A stretch of DNA of 64,000 nt. It comes from Nelumbo lutea (lineage: Eukaryota > Streptophyta > Magnoliopsida > Proteales > Nelumbonaceae). The stretch is taken from positions 122,834,999 to 122,898,998 of the forward strand of contig JAKGHH010000001.1 in NCBI GenBank assembly GCA_022828595.1, written 5' to 3'. A program made the translations under genes and the position numbers. Below, in pieces: positions 50,480 through 60,803 of the stretch; position 1 is the first letter of the stretch; each line of letters opens with the position of its first letter. Under the pieces are notes generated by a model. It had not been told where the DNA came from. It ran no database searches and worked only from the letters and a program-made list of their open reading frames with translations.

Positions 50480-51680
50480 TGAGGCATCCTTGCCATTTGT
50501 CGAATTTGTCGAACAACAGGGCCGACTACTTCCTATTGTTCTTCTTGGTTGGACTGTCGATCAACCCATCTCTATCCTTCCTCTTCTTCTCATTGGGACC
50601 CGCCTCGGGGTTCTTGAGGCGGTTGTTGGCCTCGGCTTCATCAACCATAATGTACTTCTACACTTTATTTAGGATTTTCGCTTTATTCTTATGCAGAGTC
50701 TTGGAAATGGACCAATTGAGGGGTCTCAAGAGGAGGCCACTGATGGTAACAGCCATAGACACCGAGGGGTCAAGATCTTTGACCTCGAATTCCTCCTGGT
50801 TGAATCTCTTCATATATGTTTGAAGGCTCTCCCCATGCTTTTTCTTGATGGGCACCAGGGAGATGATGGTCTTCTAAAATTCTCGGCTACTCACAAGTGT
50901 GCCAAAAAAAGGTCTAGAAACTAGTCCTAGGAGCTGATAAAACAAGGGGGGCATGGAGAACCATTTGTGGGTGGCTCCCTTGAAAGTGGCCTATAAGGCC
51001 CTACACATTAGTGCATCGGAGTAATCATGAAGGAGCATTAGGGCACGAAAACTCTCCAAATGGTCTTTCAGATCTGTGCTCCTATCATATGTCTCAAGAG
51101 TAGGTGCCTTGAGGTTAGGCAGGAACAGCTTCAAGGTGATGGAGTCAATGAAGGCCTCCATTCATGTGGATGAGGTGGGCTAACTAGTGGAGGCATCACC
51201 TTGGCCCTCCTTCACCTGTCTGATCTCATCTTGTATGGAACCTATCTATGCCTGGAGGTCCCTGAGGCATCAGTCAATTTGAGGCACGGGGACCTCGGCC
51301 AGCTCCCGAGGCTATCTCACTTAGGAGAGATCTACATGGTTCCCAGAATTTTCTAACTCAACCTGATCCCGAGCCCTAAGAAAGCAGTGATTGTTGAGGT
51401 GATCGCGGAGGTTGGATACTGGTGGGGGAGAGGCATGGCATCGACCGGCTCCTGATTGTTGAGGGGGTTGTAATGGACAGAGCACCCGTTGTTGTCCCTA
51501 TTGTGGTTGGAGGCAGTGCGGTCAACGTGACAATCTCGACGGTCTTCTAGAGCATCACGGACAAGGGAGCCGTGGTGGTTTCCACCTTGGCTAGGTGGAA
51601 GCTGAGATGTGTTAGACCAATATTTGCTTGCCCAGCAACTACTGCTACCAGACTTCGAGGGGTCATCGGCAATGCACATG
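50480..51680 (-). pseudogene. Gypsy-type gag remnant of element 2
   Basis: Minus strand: ETYDRSTDLKDHLESFRALM, LLHDYSDALMCRAL, then KGATHKWFSMPPL (51100-50950), and VPIKKKHGESLQTYMKRFNQ EEFEVKDLDPSVSMAVTISG (50860-50720), SISKTLHKNKAKILNKV and EEAEANNRLKNPE-like text beyond. Stops and frameshifts are frequent. The order matches the gag of element 1. Confidence 0.7.
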
Positions 51681-51971
51681 CCTCAATGCTAGCTCACCTA
51701 TATGTGGTCAGGTTTCCTACCTTGTTGGTACTAGCCCCTGATAGGGTGGCCACCGTATGGAAGGCCCCTTGTCAAGCACCGCAATTCATCTAATTGTTGG
51801 GCCAAGCTATCTAGTTACTAAAGCACCGCACTGAACTGCTCATGAGTGACCACGTTTTGAGCATGGTGACATTGTCTTGGTTATCATCTGTTTTTTCGGA
51901 AATATTAGGTGGTTTCTAAAAGTTTTGTCAAAGAGGAATGATTTTAAGTCTTTCTAACAGACAACACCAAA

Positions 51972-52439
51972 TGATGTTGTCAAAACTGGAGCTAAGGGAA
52001 GAAAAGTAATTTCCGAGGTCAGAGGCCCCGGGAGTGTTCCCAAGGGTGAGGATTCCGACGGTCAAGTTAGCCGAGAGCTTAAAGGAAGCAAAGGTCAACA
52101 CAAGAGTGTAAGTGATTGCTCGAGTATATGTGCGTGCCTCTGGTTGTAGTGTCCCTTTCATAGTAGGAGTCGCTCAAGTGGGGAGTAATGCACGATGTGT
52201 AACCGTCCCGTATATCACAGTCATGTAGAGAGGGACTTGGAGAGGCGTTAGCTGACCACAACCCCATGTCATTAGCTCAGGAGTAAATGCACCTAGAACA
52301 TGCGCCTGCATTAATAGCTCCTTAGTCGCTGAGGGTGAGAATTACCCAAATGCCCTTAGAAAACTATCACTAGTTTAGAATACCCCTGGCTGATGCCACG
52401 TGTTATGATCTAGTGGACTGACCAAATATACCTATATCA
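51972..52439 (-). repeat. 5' LTR of gag-only element 2
   Basis: 468 bp, matching the 3' LTR; a degenerate primer-binding region lies at 51949-51971. Confidence 0.85.
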
Positions 52440-52444
52440 GTATG

Positions 52445-52975
52445 TAAACACAAAAGTTATTAAGTTATTATGTTTCATTTAGTATCATAAGAAGCAAGGT
52501 GGTCCAGTGCTCTAAAGATGCATTTAAGATTTAGGTGTAAAAGTGACTAGGGATTGAATCACGCTAGGAGTGTGTTTTTAATAAATAGACACCATACGCA
52601 ATGTAGCATCAATGTGTATCACTGTGTATTGGTCTAATACAATGTGATACGTGCCAATATGGGCAAGTATCACAATTCAACAGATAAACCGTTGTTCATA
52701 GTGTATCCCATACCCATACACATTGATACTGAAGTGATATGCCCTGTATTGGGCATATCATATTGATATCTCAATCCTTGAGTATAAGAGCGAGAAAAAT
52801 TCTCCATGCCCATTGGTGTAGCCTTAGGCTAAAATTTTGAATACAACCAGAACCATGATACTCATACGGGTGCCTTAAATATTAAATTCACATAATGAGA
52901 ATAATCCATTATTTTTAAGGCTTCATACTCTATTACGTGTAAAGAGGGGTTTATGTGCCAATACATAGCAAGGGT
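52445..52975. other. Spacer with an old unit of the 660-bp repeat
   Basis: About 52680-52975 resembles the end of the 660-bp unit (TACTCATACGGGTGCC, CTTCATACTCTATTACG, AAAGAGGGGTTT) but lacks the MITE. At 52498-52560 GGTGGTCCAGTGCTC and GGGATTGAATCAC give a weak tRNA-like SINE look. Confidence 0.5.
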
Positions 52976-54138
52976 TAGGGCAAAGGAATTAGGGGGTGCA
53001 AGTTGGGCTAATTGGGCTAGGTTTAAGCTCAACCTAGGCAAAAGCCTAGGGTCAAGCCAAATTATCCATCTACACCCTTGTTCGTAGCGTATCCCATACC
53101 CATATCATCCATGACCAATAATGATACTATCCCTGTACGACCGTATCATATTTATCATTTGATATCCTTATTGTAAGAGCGAGAATAAATATTCCAATGC
53201 TATTTGGAGTAGCCTTGTGCTATAATTGTGAATACAACCAGAGCCATGCTACTCATACGGATGCCTTGAATACTGAGGCCCCATTTGGTTCGCAAGAATA
53301 GAGGTCTGGAATCGGAATTGGAATGGGCTATTCTGATCCAACTGTTTGGTTGGTTAGAATCAGAATCCCATTCCCATTTCTATTAGAATGGAATTCCCCC
53401 ATTTGAGAGAATGATCATTCCCTCCCCCTCTCTTGGGAATGAAATCCCATTCATGCTTATTCCAATTCCCATTCCCATTCCTGTCTGAACAAAATAGACT
53501 AAGGGAATGGACCATTCCGATTTTGACTGTGAACCAAACGAACCATGAATTCTCACATTGCACCTAATCCATTGTATTCAAGGCTTCATACTCTATTATA
53601 CGTAAAGAGGGGTTTCTTTGCAAATACACAGCAAGGGTTAGGGCAAAGGAATTAGGGTGCAAGTTGGGCAGGTTGGGCTAGGTTTAAGCCCAACCTAGGC
53701 CCAATCCTAAGGTCAAGCCAAACTATCCAACCCAGGGCTAGCCCAAACTGAAATTTGATGCACTCAAGTTGGGTCAGGTCAAAGATGGGCTTGGGCTGGT
53801 CTATCAAGCCATACTAAAATTTGATATAAAATGTATATATGTGTATGTGTATGTGTATGCGTATGCATGCATGTACGGTTTACAAATATATATATATATA
53901 TGCATCCAAATATGTCTATATATGTAAATATGTATGTAAATAGATAAGTTCAATTCAGGCTCATGATACCTAAGGACTAGAACCAAGCTTAGCCCAAAAA
54001 AATAAAAATGCTCAAACTTTTGAACTCAGGCCCAACTTAAGGTTCAAAGTCCAAACCCAACTTATATAAATTTGTGAGCTGGATTGGGCCTACTCAAGGT
54101 GCACCCTTGAAAGCAATGACCAAGGGTAGGATACAATG
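52976..54138. repeat. 1.1-kb repeat, copy A' (outside the element)
   Basis: Second copy of 49235-50325. It carries 74 extra bases of TA/TATG-type sequence at about 53881-53955 and a cluster of small indels at 53100-53215; elsewhere almost identical. Preceded at about 52680-52975 by an older partial unit. Confidence 0.9.
53277..53545. mobile_element. Tourist-like MITE (269 bp), copy A'
   Basis: Same element in the second repeat, flanked by TGA (53274-53276 and 53546-53548). Only one or two differences from the first copy were noticed. Confidence 0.85.
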
Positions 54139-54208
54139 AATGGAGGTAGAGGGTTAAAGGAACTTGAATCAGATATTCCTATTCATATTTGCATGTATAA
54201 ATATTCAT

Positions 54209-54234
54209 ATGTATGTATGTATGTATGTATGTAT
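54209..54234. repeat. TATG microsatellite
   Basis: Run of TATG units after GTATG; seen directly. Confidence 0.85.
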
Positions 54235-54499
54235 TTATTTGACATGTATGTGAACCAATAATTTTTAGTTTAAATGCAAATTTTAGAATAAGTATCATAA
54301 TCCTAAAGCATCATGGTATTGTTCTTATAGGAATGTTGATGTTGGTAAATCCTAACCTGTTGATCTTATAGTGACTGAAAAAATGCCAAACTTAAATCTA
54401 AAAACTAAGAATTTATTTTTTAAATGAAAGTTAAAATATTTAGACAAATAAACTAACTAAATGACAAGCCAGTAAAAATGTGTTTAATGTTGACAACTC

Positions 54500-54590
54500 C
54501 ACACCCAATCATACATTAAGAATATCTCCCACAAGACACTTGTATGTTTCATTCATGAGGAGATGTTTTTGATGTAAACTTGGATATCAT
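54500..54590. mobile_element. Fold-back element 5
   Basis: CACACCCAATCATACATTAA / GAATATCTCCC on the left pairs with GGAGATGTTTTTGATGTAAA on the right. The most decayed copy of the family. Confidence 0.5.
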
Positions 54591-54858
54591 GCTATCAAGG
54601 TGTTAACATGCTATTTGGTGGCAGCATATCCCATCACCCTAATAACATTAGGTTTGATTAGCAATAGTGTTGGGAGTCAACAACTTAGGTAGCACAAGGG
54701 GTTTGACCTTTACGTGGTCCATAAAAATAATTAATTTTTATTTGTTTTTTAATGAATTTGCATCATGTTGATTTGGCAAATTCATGAAATGCAACTATTA
54801 TTAAACATTGCCATGGAAAACACCACCATATCATTCCCTCGCATTGAGGTAGTAGGAA

Positions 54859-55440
54859 TTGGAAATAAGCCTGAACCATATTCTTACTTGGATCACAATT
54901 GCTTTTTATTATATTTGGCTTGTGCGTAATGAAAAATATTTAGGATTTGTTCAGTGCATCTTAATGTGTATCAACCCTCTTTTTCAATCATTGTTTGGTA
55001 ATCTAAGAATGGAGCCAATCGTCACCATTCCTATGACTTACCTCTCAGAACTAATTATGTCCTATTTACATATTGATTCTTCAAAATGTTCCTTTGATTA
55101 TATTTGGTTTAACTCAAAACTTCAATTTCTTCGTATTGCAGGAGGTTGCCAATGGCTTCAAGGATTTCCTAAAGATGTTGAACTTATCAGTATTTAATAG
55201 GGTCTTAAGCCAACAACTCAGAGAGGGTGGTCTGTATTATTCATGGCTCTGTCTCTTCTAATGTCATCAAAGATTCCAAGCATCAGCTTAGGTTACCATG
55301 GAAATGTTTTCATCTCCAATCCACTGTTACTTCATACTTGTCTAATTTTGGGAGGTCTTCTTTTTCTTTTTGTTATATAAATAGATAAGCAAATAGGTAT
55401 GCTTATACTTTGGCCCAATTTTCCAAAAAAAAAAAAAAAA
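54859..55440 (+). mobile_element. Possible LINE tail with poly(A)
   Basis: 112-codon open frame with HILTWITIAFYYIWLVRNEK, similar in layout to the W..IW..RNE block near LINE C-termini, followed downstream by a 16-17-base A run ending near 55440. No catalytic motif. Weak. Confidence 0.3.
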
Positions 55441-56394
55441 TTGAGATAGAGAAAAGCATTAGAAAACCATCATCCCTAGAACGAGATCATTTATCCACAT
55501 GCATAATTTCATCAACAAGCCTTTAAATATCTTGTACATGAAAAGCATCATTTCTTAATATTTGAATGATCTTATCCAATAATATAAATCCCCACATTTT
55601 TGGAAAGTTGAGATCCTTTTTTATTAGTTCAATTTTGATTTCAAAAAATGTAGGTCCCATGGCTTCACACTCCCGTAACAACATGTGATCTTTCTATCTA
55701 TAGAAAGTGAGAAACTCCATGAATCATAACCATAGCAAAGGGTTTATGTTAGATTAGGGATGTGACTTTTTGTCATAATTTAAATGGACCTTACCCAAAG
55801 ACCCAATCCCAAAGCAATCTAAATTCTAAAATGCCAACTCAGTCACTAAGGATAGAACTACAACAACAAATAACAAACTTGGAGCTCAAACGACAAATGT
55901 TATGCTATTGAATGAACTTATACAAAGTATATACACACACACTTGCACAAAGTTTTCAATTTAAAAATTGTTTGCTAATTTAAGTTATATGTATTCAATC
56001 TTTATTAGAAAACTAATAAACAACAATAAACTTTTAATAAAGGTAAAAGTCTAATGAAAGCTGTATGAATAACAATAAAATCAAAGGAGTTAAGAAAGAA
56101 GTAAAATTGTCATACAATGTGAAATAAAATAAACATATTTTGCAAGTGCTTCTTTCGGCCAATAAATAATATTGTGCTCTCATGAATTTGTATTCTTTTA
56201 AGCGCTTTAAACAATGCTATTGACCTTCTCTTCCATTCACAACCTTGACATAATATTCAAATGCCTGAAGTTGAAAAATTTTGGTTGTCTTCATTATCCT
56301 AATAATAATTGATGTGTAATTATATATTCATAATTTATATAAAAAAATTGTAATTAAGATCAGTAACATGTAACACCTTACTTCATAGTCTAAT
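55441..56394. other. AT-rich spacer
   Basis: No gene or element boundary recognised. Confidence 0.5.
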
Positions 56395-56399
56395 GCTAA

Positions 56400-57290
56400 A
56401 CAAATCTATTTTCTTGGAAGACTTTCATCTGTATTTGTTGATCCAATAATTGAATATTCACTTGTACTATATTTCATGTCAATTCCATTGTCAACTACAA
56501 AAACTTTGGACACAGTGAAACTTAAATTTTGATATTGCAAATCATATGAAGAAAGTTTGATTTGAAAATCAAAAGTCGATCCAATCACTCCATCAAAAAT
56601 TACACTCAATAATTCATCCCATTCTCATGAATGAAAATTTAATAAATTTCTTATAATACAGTAACATTAAATCCAAAATAAATGAAAAAATAGTACCTTA
56701 AGTGAAACATCTATCAGATGTGCTATTGAATATTCGATTAAAAATTTTGTTTCTTTATTAAATAGAACAAAAGTAGCAAAACCTGTGTAATTTCTCGCCC
56801 CCACCTTGATCCTAAATCTAGAAAAAACTAAAATAATCGATTAAAATTAAAAATTATATCATTATAATTAATAAAAATAAATATTTACCTTGCTTCAAGA
56901 TAGGGAACATCAATATTACACTTGTTGCAATGTGATGTAGGGTCTTGTAATTTTTTTTTTTTTTGCACACTTTGTACATGCAATATAATATCATCCACAT
57001 TCATGTATTATCTTGTTTATGGATACTTTACAAGTATAAATAATGCCCTTTTTATTAATAAATAAATAAATATTTATAATTTTTAATTCATTAATGTTAT
57101 TCAAGATTCATGCAAACCTTAGATGTGTTATCTGCTTTTAGGTCAAACAATTCAGAAACTGTTCTCCTGTTTTTTAAAAGTCTCTCCTTCAACAATAAAG
57201 AATCATTATCAAGTATATCTATTTCTCCAATTGTTGACAATGAATTTGATCCAACACTATGAAATGGTTCAAAAAATTTAACAATAAATT
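56400..57290 (-). pseudogene. RPA70-like (replication factor A C-terminal) gene fragment
   Basis: Exon-like blocks on the minus strand: about 57290-57110 (SVGSNSLSTIGEIDILDNDS, KNRRTVSELFDLKAD) with a GT donor; about 56985-56889 (YIACTKCAKK, then HCNKCNIDVPYLEAR), a four-Cys zinc finger interrupted by an A-run frameshift; 56817-56697 (FRIKVGARNYTGFATFVLFN, IEYSIAHLIDVSLK), in good phase with the previous block; and about 56625-56400 (EWDELLSVIFDGVIGSTFDF, QIKLSSYDLQYQNLSFTVSK). The order is that of the C-terminal OB fold of plant RPA1-like proteins, which bind single-stranded DNA. The last block has no acceptor that keeps frame. A decayed RPA-like gene, possibly Helitron-associated, is the best reading. 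Confidence 0.55.
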
Positions 57291-57323
57291 AGATAATTTG
57301 AACAAGAACAATAATAGAAATAA

Positions 57324-57599
57324 GGGTTCCTTTGGTTCACAATCGGAATCGGAATCAGAATGGTCCATACCTATATTATGTTTGGTTCAAACAAGAATGG
57401 AAATGGAAATTAAAATCAACAGGAATAGGATTTCATTCCCAATGGAGGGACAGGGAATGACCATTTTCTCAAATGGGGGAATGTCATTCTAATAGGAATA
57501 GCAATGGGATTCTAATTCCACCCAACCAAACAGTTGGAATCGGAGTAGCCCATTCCGATTCCAATTACAAACCCCTATTCCCACGAATCAAACGGTGTT
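57324..57599. mobile_element. Tourist-like MITE, same family, opposite orientation
   Basis: 276 bp, flanked by TAA on both sides (57321-57323 and 57600-57602). Interior is the reverse of the 49532 and 53277 elements (GGAATGACCATTTTC, AACCAAACAGTTGGAATCGG) but diverged. Confidence 0.8.
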
Positions 57600-57843
57600 T
57601 AATTTACAATATATACAATTCATACCTTGCTAAGAAATTATTGATACATTCATTTTGCAATTTTAAGTATAACTTTGTTGCAATTGTTGACGAGAGATAT
57701 GTAACACCTACACGCATATTTAACATTCAACATTATAATATAATATAATATAATATAACAAAATAAATTTAAGATTGAATGGTTAAACTTACCATGATAT
57801 TTCTTTACTAGTTGAAGTGATGATCAAAATATTTGTACTTGAT

Positions 57844-58140
57844 TTATTTCCAATTACTTCTCTCCCCCTTCTTAAACCCATCAAATCCCCATTGCTTCTT
57901 TGTTGATTTTGATGCCCTCTCATCCGGATCTAGCTCCAAATCGCTGTCCACATTTTTGTCTCTCTGTTCTCTCTGAAACAGAGTATGAAGCAGTTTCTTC
58001 TTCACCTTTGCTTTCTCTTTCCTTTTCAAACTTAATGGGAAAAGGTGGTTGCCGTCGTCATCATCACCGAACAATGGATCTCCATCATCTCCATCCATCA
58101 GATGTGTTCCTTGCCCTGATTTCAGAAAATGGGCATGCAA
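57844..58140 (-). CDS. Unidentified open frame, Lys/Asp-rich
   Basis: 98 codons from MHAHFLKSGQGTHLMDGDDG through LKRKEKAKVKKKLLHTLFQR to WGFDGFKKGERSNWK. A charged, low-complexity nuclear-protein style sequence that I do not recognise. No splice partners or promoter found. It may be a captured gene fragment or chance ORF. Confidence 0.2.
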   Translation of the reverse strand: MHAHFLKSGQGTHLMDGDDGDPLFGDDDDGNHLFPLSLKRKEKAKVKKKLLHTLFQREQRDKNVDSDLELDPDERASKSTKKQWGFDGFKKGERSNWK

Positions 58141-58484
58141 ACGCGGAGATATGTGTGAATAGGCACATGGAGTCTTCGAGTGCTGACTTCACTTGGCGCA
58201 GTAAAAGGCTCGACTTTGCAAGGACGACACAAATTGCACGAGGCGTGTCTGTTTCTTTGCCCACACATCTAAGGAGTTGTGTCCCCTGTATGTCTCCATG
58301 GGCTCTACTATTCCTTCTCCTCGCTAATTTCCGCGGGAGGAGAGGAGGAGAGGAGAAGTCTTATAAACGAAGGAAACAACGGTTGGAAGTTGCAGATCCC
58401 AACCATTGGCTATCCTCCGATGCTAGACACCCAGAAAATGGGGAGATCATTCAGTTGTTTGCCAGTGGACGGTCGTTAATTTCC

Positions 58485-59251
58485 CCAAGGTGAAAGCTAG
58501 GGCACTATGGAGCCGATACTTCAAAGTGGGCGACTATGATTGTCGGCTCCACGTCTACCCCGAAGGTAACTCCCAAGCCATTCCTGGTTACTTCTCTATC
58601 TCCAAATCATGGATCCTCGCCGATCATCGTCCTCAACACCTCCTCTCCATCGTTAATCATCTTGGCGAATCCAAGTCCATTCAGAGAGACTCTTGGCACC
58701 ACTTCTCCAACAAGAAGAAATCTCACGGCTAGTGCGACTTCATCCCTTCTTCCCTAATTTTGGATCCCAAGGCCAGGTTCCTCTTCAATAACGATTATGT
58801 TGTCATCACCACAAATATTTTGGACTTGAATGAATCAATCTCCTTCTCTCATGATAACAATGAGTTACAATCTTCAATAACGATTTTGTTCTCCAATTTC
58901 AGATGTTTTGAGTGGAAAATTCACTTGGAAGGTGCATAACCTCATATTGCTCAAGGAGATGATCAATTACCCAGAAGATAATGAGCATGATTTTTTCCTA
59001 CATGTGAATGTAACCCTTGGATTAGTGTTTATCAAAGCTCGATCAATGGAGTAGAGTATCTATCGATGTGCTTGGAGAGTAACATGGAGAAGTCAATAAT
59101 TCCTGACCGGAGTTGTTGGTGTTTGTTTCAGAAGTCGACTCTTATGGTCGATTTGCAGCTAACAAGAGTGAAAAGGATAACAAAGAGGGGAAGAGTTCGG
59201 AGAATAGTAGAGGGCAAATTTGACATTTTGTTTCCTTCCATTAGCACTTAA
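58485..59251 (+). pseudogene. MATH/TRAF-like domain retropseudogene
   Basis: Intronless remnant of a plant MATH-domain protein: NFPKVKARALWSRYFKVGDY, DCRLHVYPEGNSQAIPGYFS, a frame slip, LSIVNHLGESKSIQRDSWHH, FSNKKKSHG, a TGG-to-TAG stop, CDFIPSSLILDPKARFLFNN, ITTNILDLNES, then a second MATH unit: FEWKIHLEG / LSGKFTWKVHNLILLKEMI (frame varies), SINGVEYLSMCLESN, IIPDRSCWCLFQKS. Two MATH units with gaps, several frameshifts, no introns: a processed pseudogene. The parent family (TRAF-like proteins with tandem MATH domains) is clear; the exact parent is not. Confidence 0.75.
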
Positions 59252-59367
59252 TAGTGATGTCAATTTTAAAAAACAGTAAGGGTACTTTAAGACAATATGT
59301 AAACAGAAAAGGAACATTTTGTCAATTTCGTGAACAGTAGGGTAGCTTAAGAGATTTACCCTTCTAT

Positions 59368-59978
59368 TGATGCTCGGAATGGCGGAGGGCAACAAAGTAA
59401 TTTCACCCCTGGACTCCGAAGGCCGGCCGAAGGCTTTTAAGACTCGGAGAGGTTGCTATTGAGGACGAGGTGTGTCGGTCGAGGCGGGGTGGATCCTGAG
59501 TCCGATAGAAGCTGAGGGTAAATGGCTGAAGTGCTACAAGGTAGAAACTCGTCAGAGGCCCCAGGTGAGAACCCGAGGCAAAGTCTCCGACGATCAAGTT
59601 AGTACAAGGTACGAATGGAGAGTACCAGGACAGGATCCTAGTAGGTAGCTCTATAATAAAGTCACGATAGCAGTCATAGCAATAGTTATTATGACAATAG
59701 GTGTAGGTCTTGAATTTCTGTAACCCCCTTACCTGGAGGGGGGTACCCCTATTTATACTTGAGTTGCCTGGAGGTAGGTGGAGATGAACGCTTGAGATGG
59801 GAGTCGTACGAGGGCCTGCAACGAGTTTGGCAGGGTCATGTGAGTGCACTGCGATTGGCTCCGTACGATGGGGGCAGGGCAACCCCTGTTGTAGTTGATC
59901 TTGTTCCTTGATCTAGCACTCATGGGTTGGGCCTCCCAGCCTCAAATGGGTTGGGTTGGGTTGGGTCACCCCACATCA
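59368..59978 (-). repeat. 3' LTR of gypsy element (611 bp)
   Basis: TG...CA ends. Contains GAGGGCAACAAAGTAATTTC, the same inner motif as the gag-only LTRs, so they share ancestry. The partner LTR is outside the window, so the edges rest on the TG/CA ends and the purine tract. Confidence 0.6.
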
Positions 59979-60803
59979 CTTGCCCCCCACTCCCGATGCC
60001 AAAGAGGAAAATTCAGCTTCGGCTTATGGGAGTAATAATGGTGAGTGCCAGTGGGCCCGACAGCCGAGGTGTACCCTATGGTAGCGTCCTCTTTCGTGTC
60101 TCTGCCTGGTTCATCTTTATGAGTTGGGTCGAGGCTGCGAGTGGTTTACAACACTACTACTTCAGACAAGTGATTCGGGAGGTATGCTCAGTGTGGATGT
60201 TCTAGTGGCGTCATTTGGGCTGAAAGCATAGGGGGCCAAAGGCTGTATAGGCCGAAGACCTATGGAGCCGAAGGCTGTTTAGGCTGAAGACCTATGAAAC
60301 CCGAGGACCCGTGCATGGGGCGGCTTTTCGATCTGACCAATGCACGCACTCGTGCAGCCGGTCCCATAAGCCAGTGGTCCACAGTGGGCGGACACGTTGG
60401 TTCACCCAGAGCGTCATTTCACCTTTCGAGGGTGAGCGTCGTTTTGCCTTCCAAGGGCAAGCATTTAGGGATGAGGCATAGCTGGATTGTAGGTGTGGAG
60501 GCATTTCACGTCCATTGGATTAGGGACGATCCGAACCGTCGCTAGCACGTTGTTTCGCCTTACGAAGTTGAGCGTCACACGGCGCGCCATGATTGAGTAG
60601 TGGAGGCGGTGGCTTCTTAGCCATTGGATCTTGAGAAATCAGGGCCGTTCATTCCTCTTTAAATAGGGACCTTAGTAGTAACATTCTTGTCGTTTACCTC
60701 TAAGTGCCTTTGCCTTCGAGTGAAATCAGCTTCTGGACTCTCCAACCTTCAACACTTTACTCTCACTCTTTCTTCCTCCACATTTCTTAGGTTACTTTAA
60801 ACA

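Larger units (their letters stand above)
48261..52439 (-). mobile_element. Second gag-only gypsy LTR element with TSD
   Basis: LTRs 48261-48777 and 51972-52439 both start TGATG and end TATATCA, with perfect 5-bp TSD GTATG (48256-48260 and 52440-52444). Primer region similar to TGGTGTTGTCTGTTAGAAA (minus) next to the 5' LTR; purine tract GTAGAGGGAAAG (minus) after 48777. Inside, only gag remnants (50480-51680) are found and no pol. It also contains a 1.1-kb segment (49235-50325) that is repeated outside the element. Same LTR design as the 39.8-43.8 kb element, so both belong to one group. Confidence 0.85.

Noticed and set aside
53804..53986. Tyr/His/Ile-rich minus-strand open frame
   Set aside because: It only translates a TATG/TA microsatellite.
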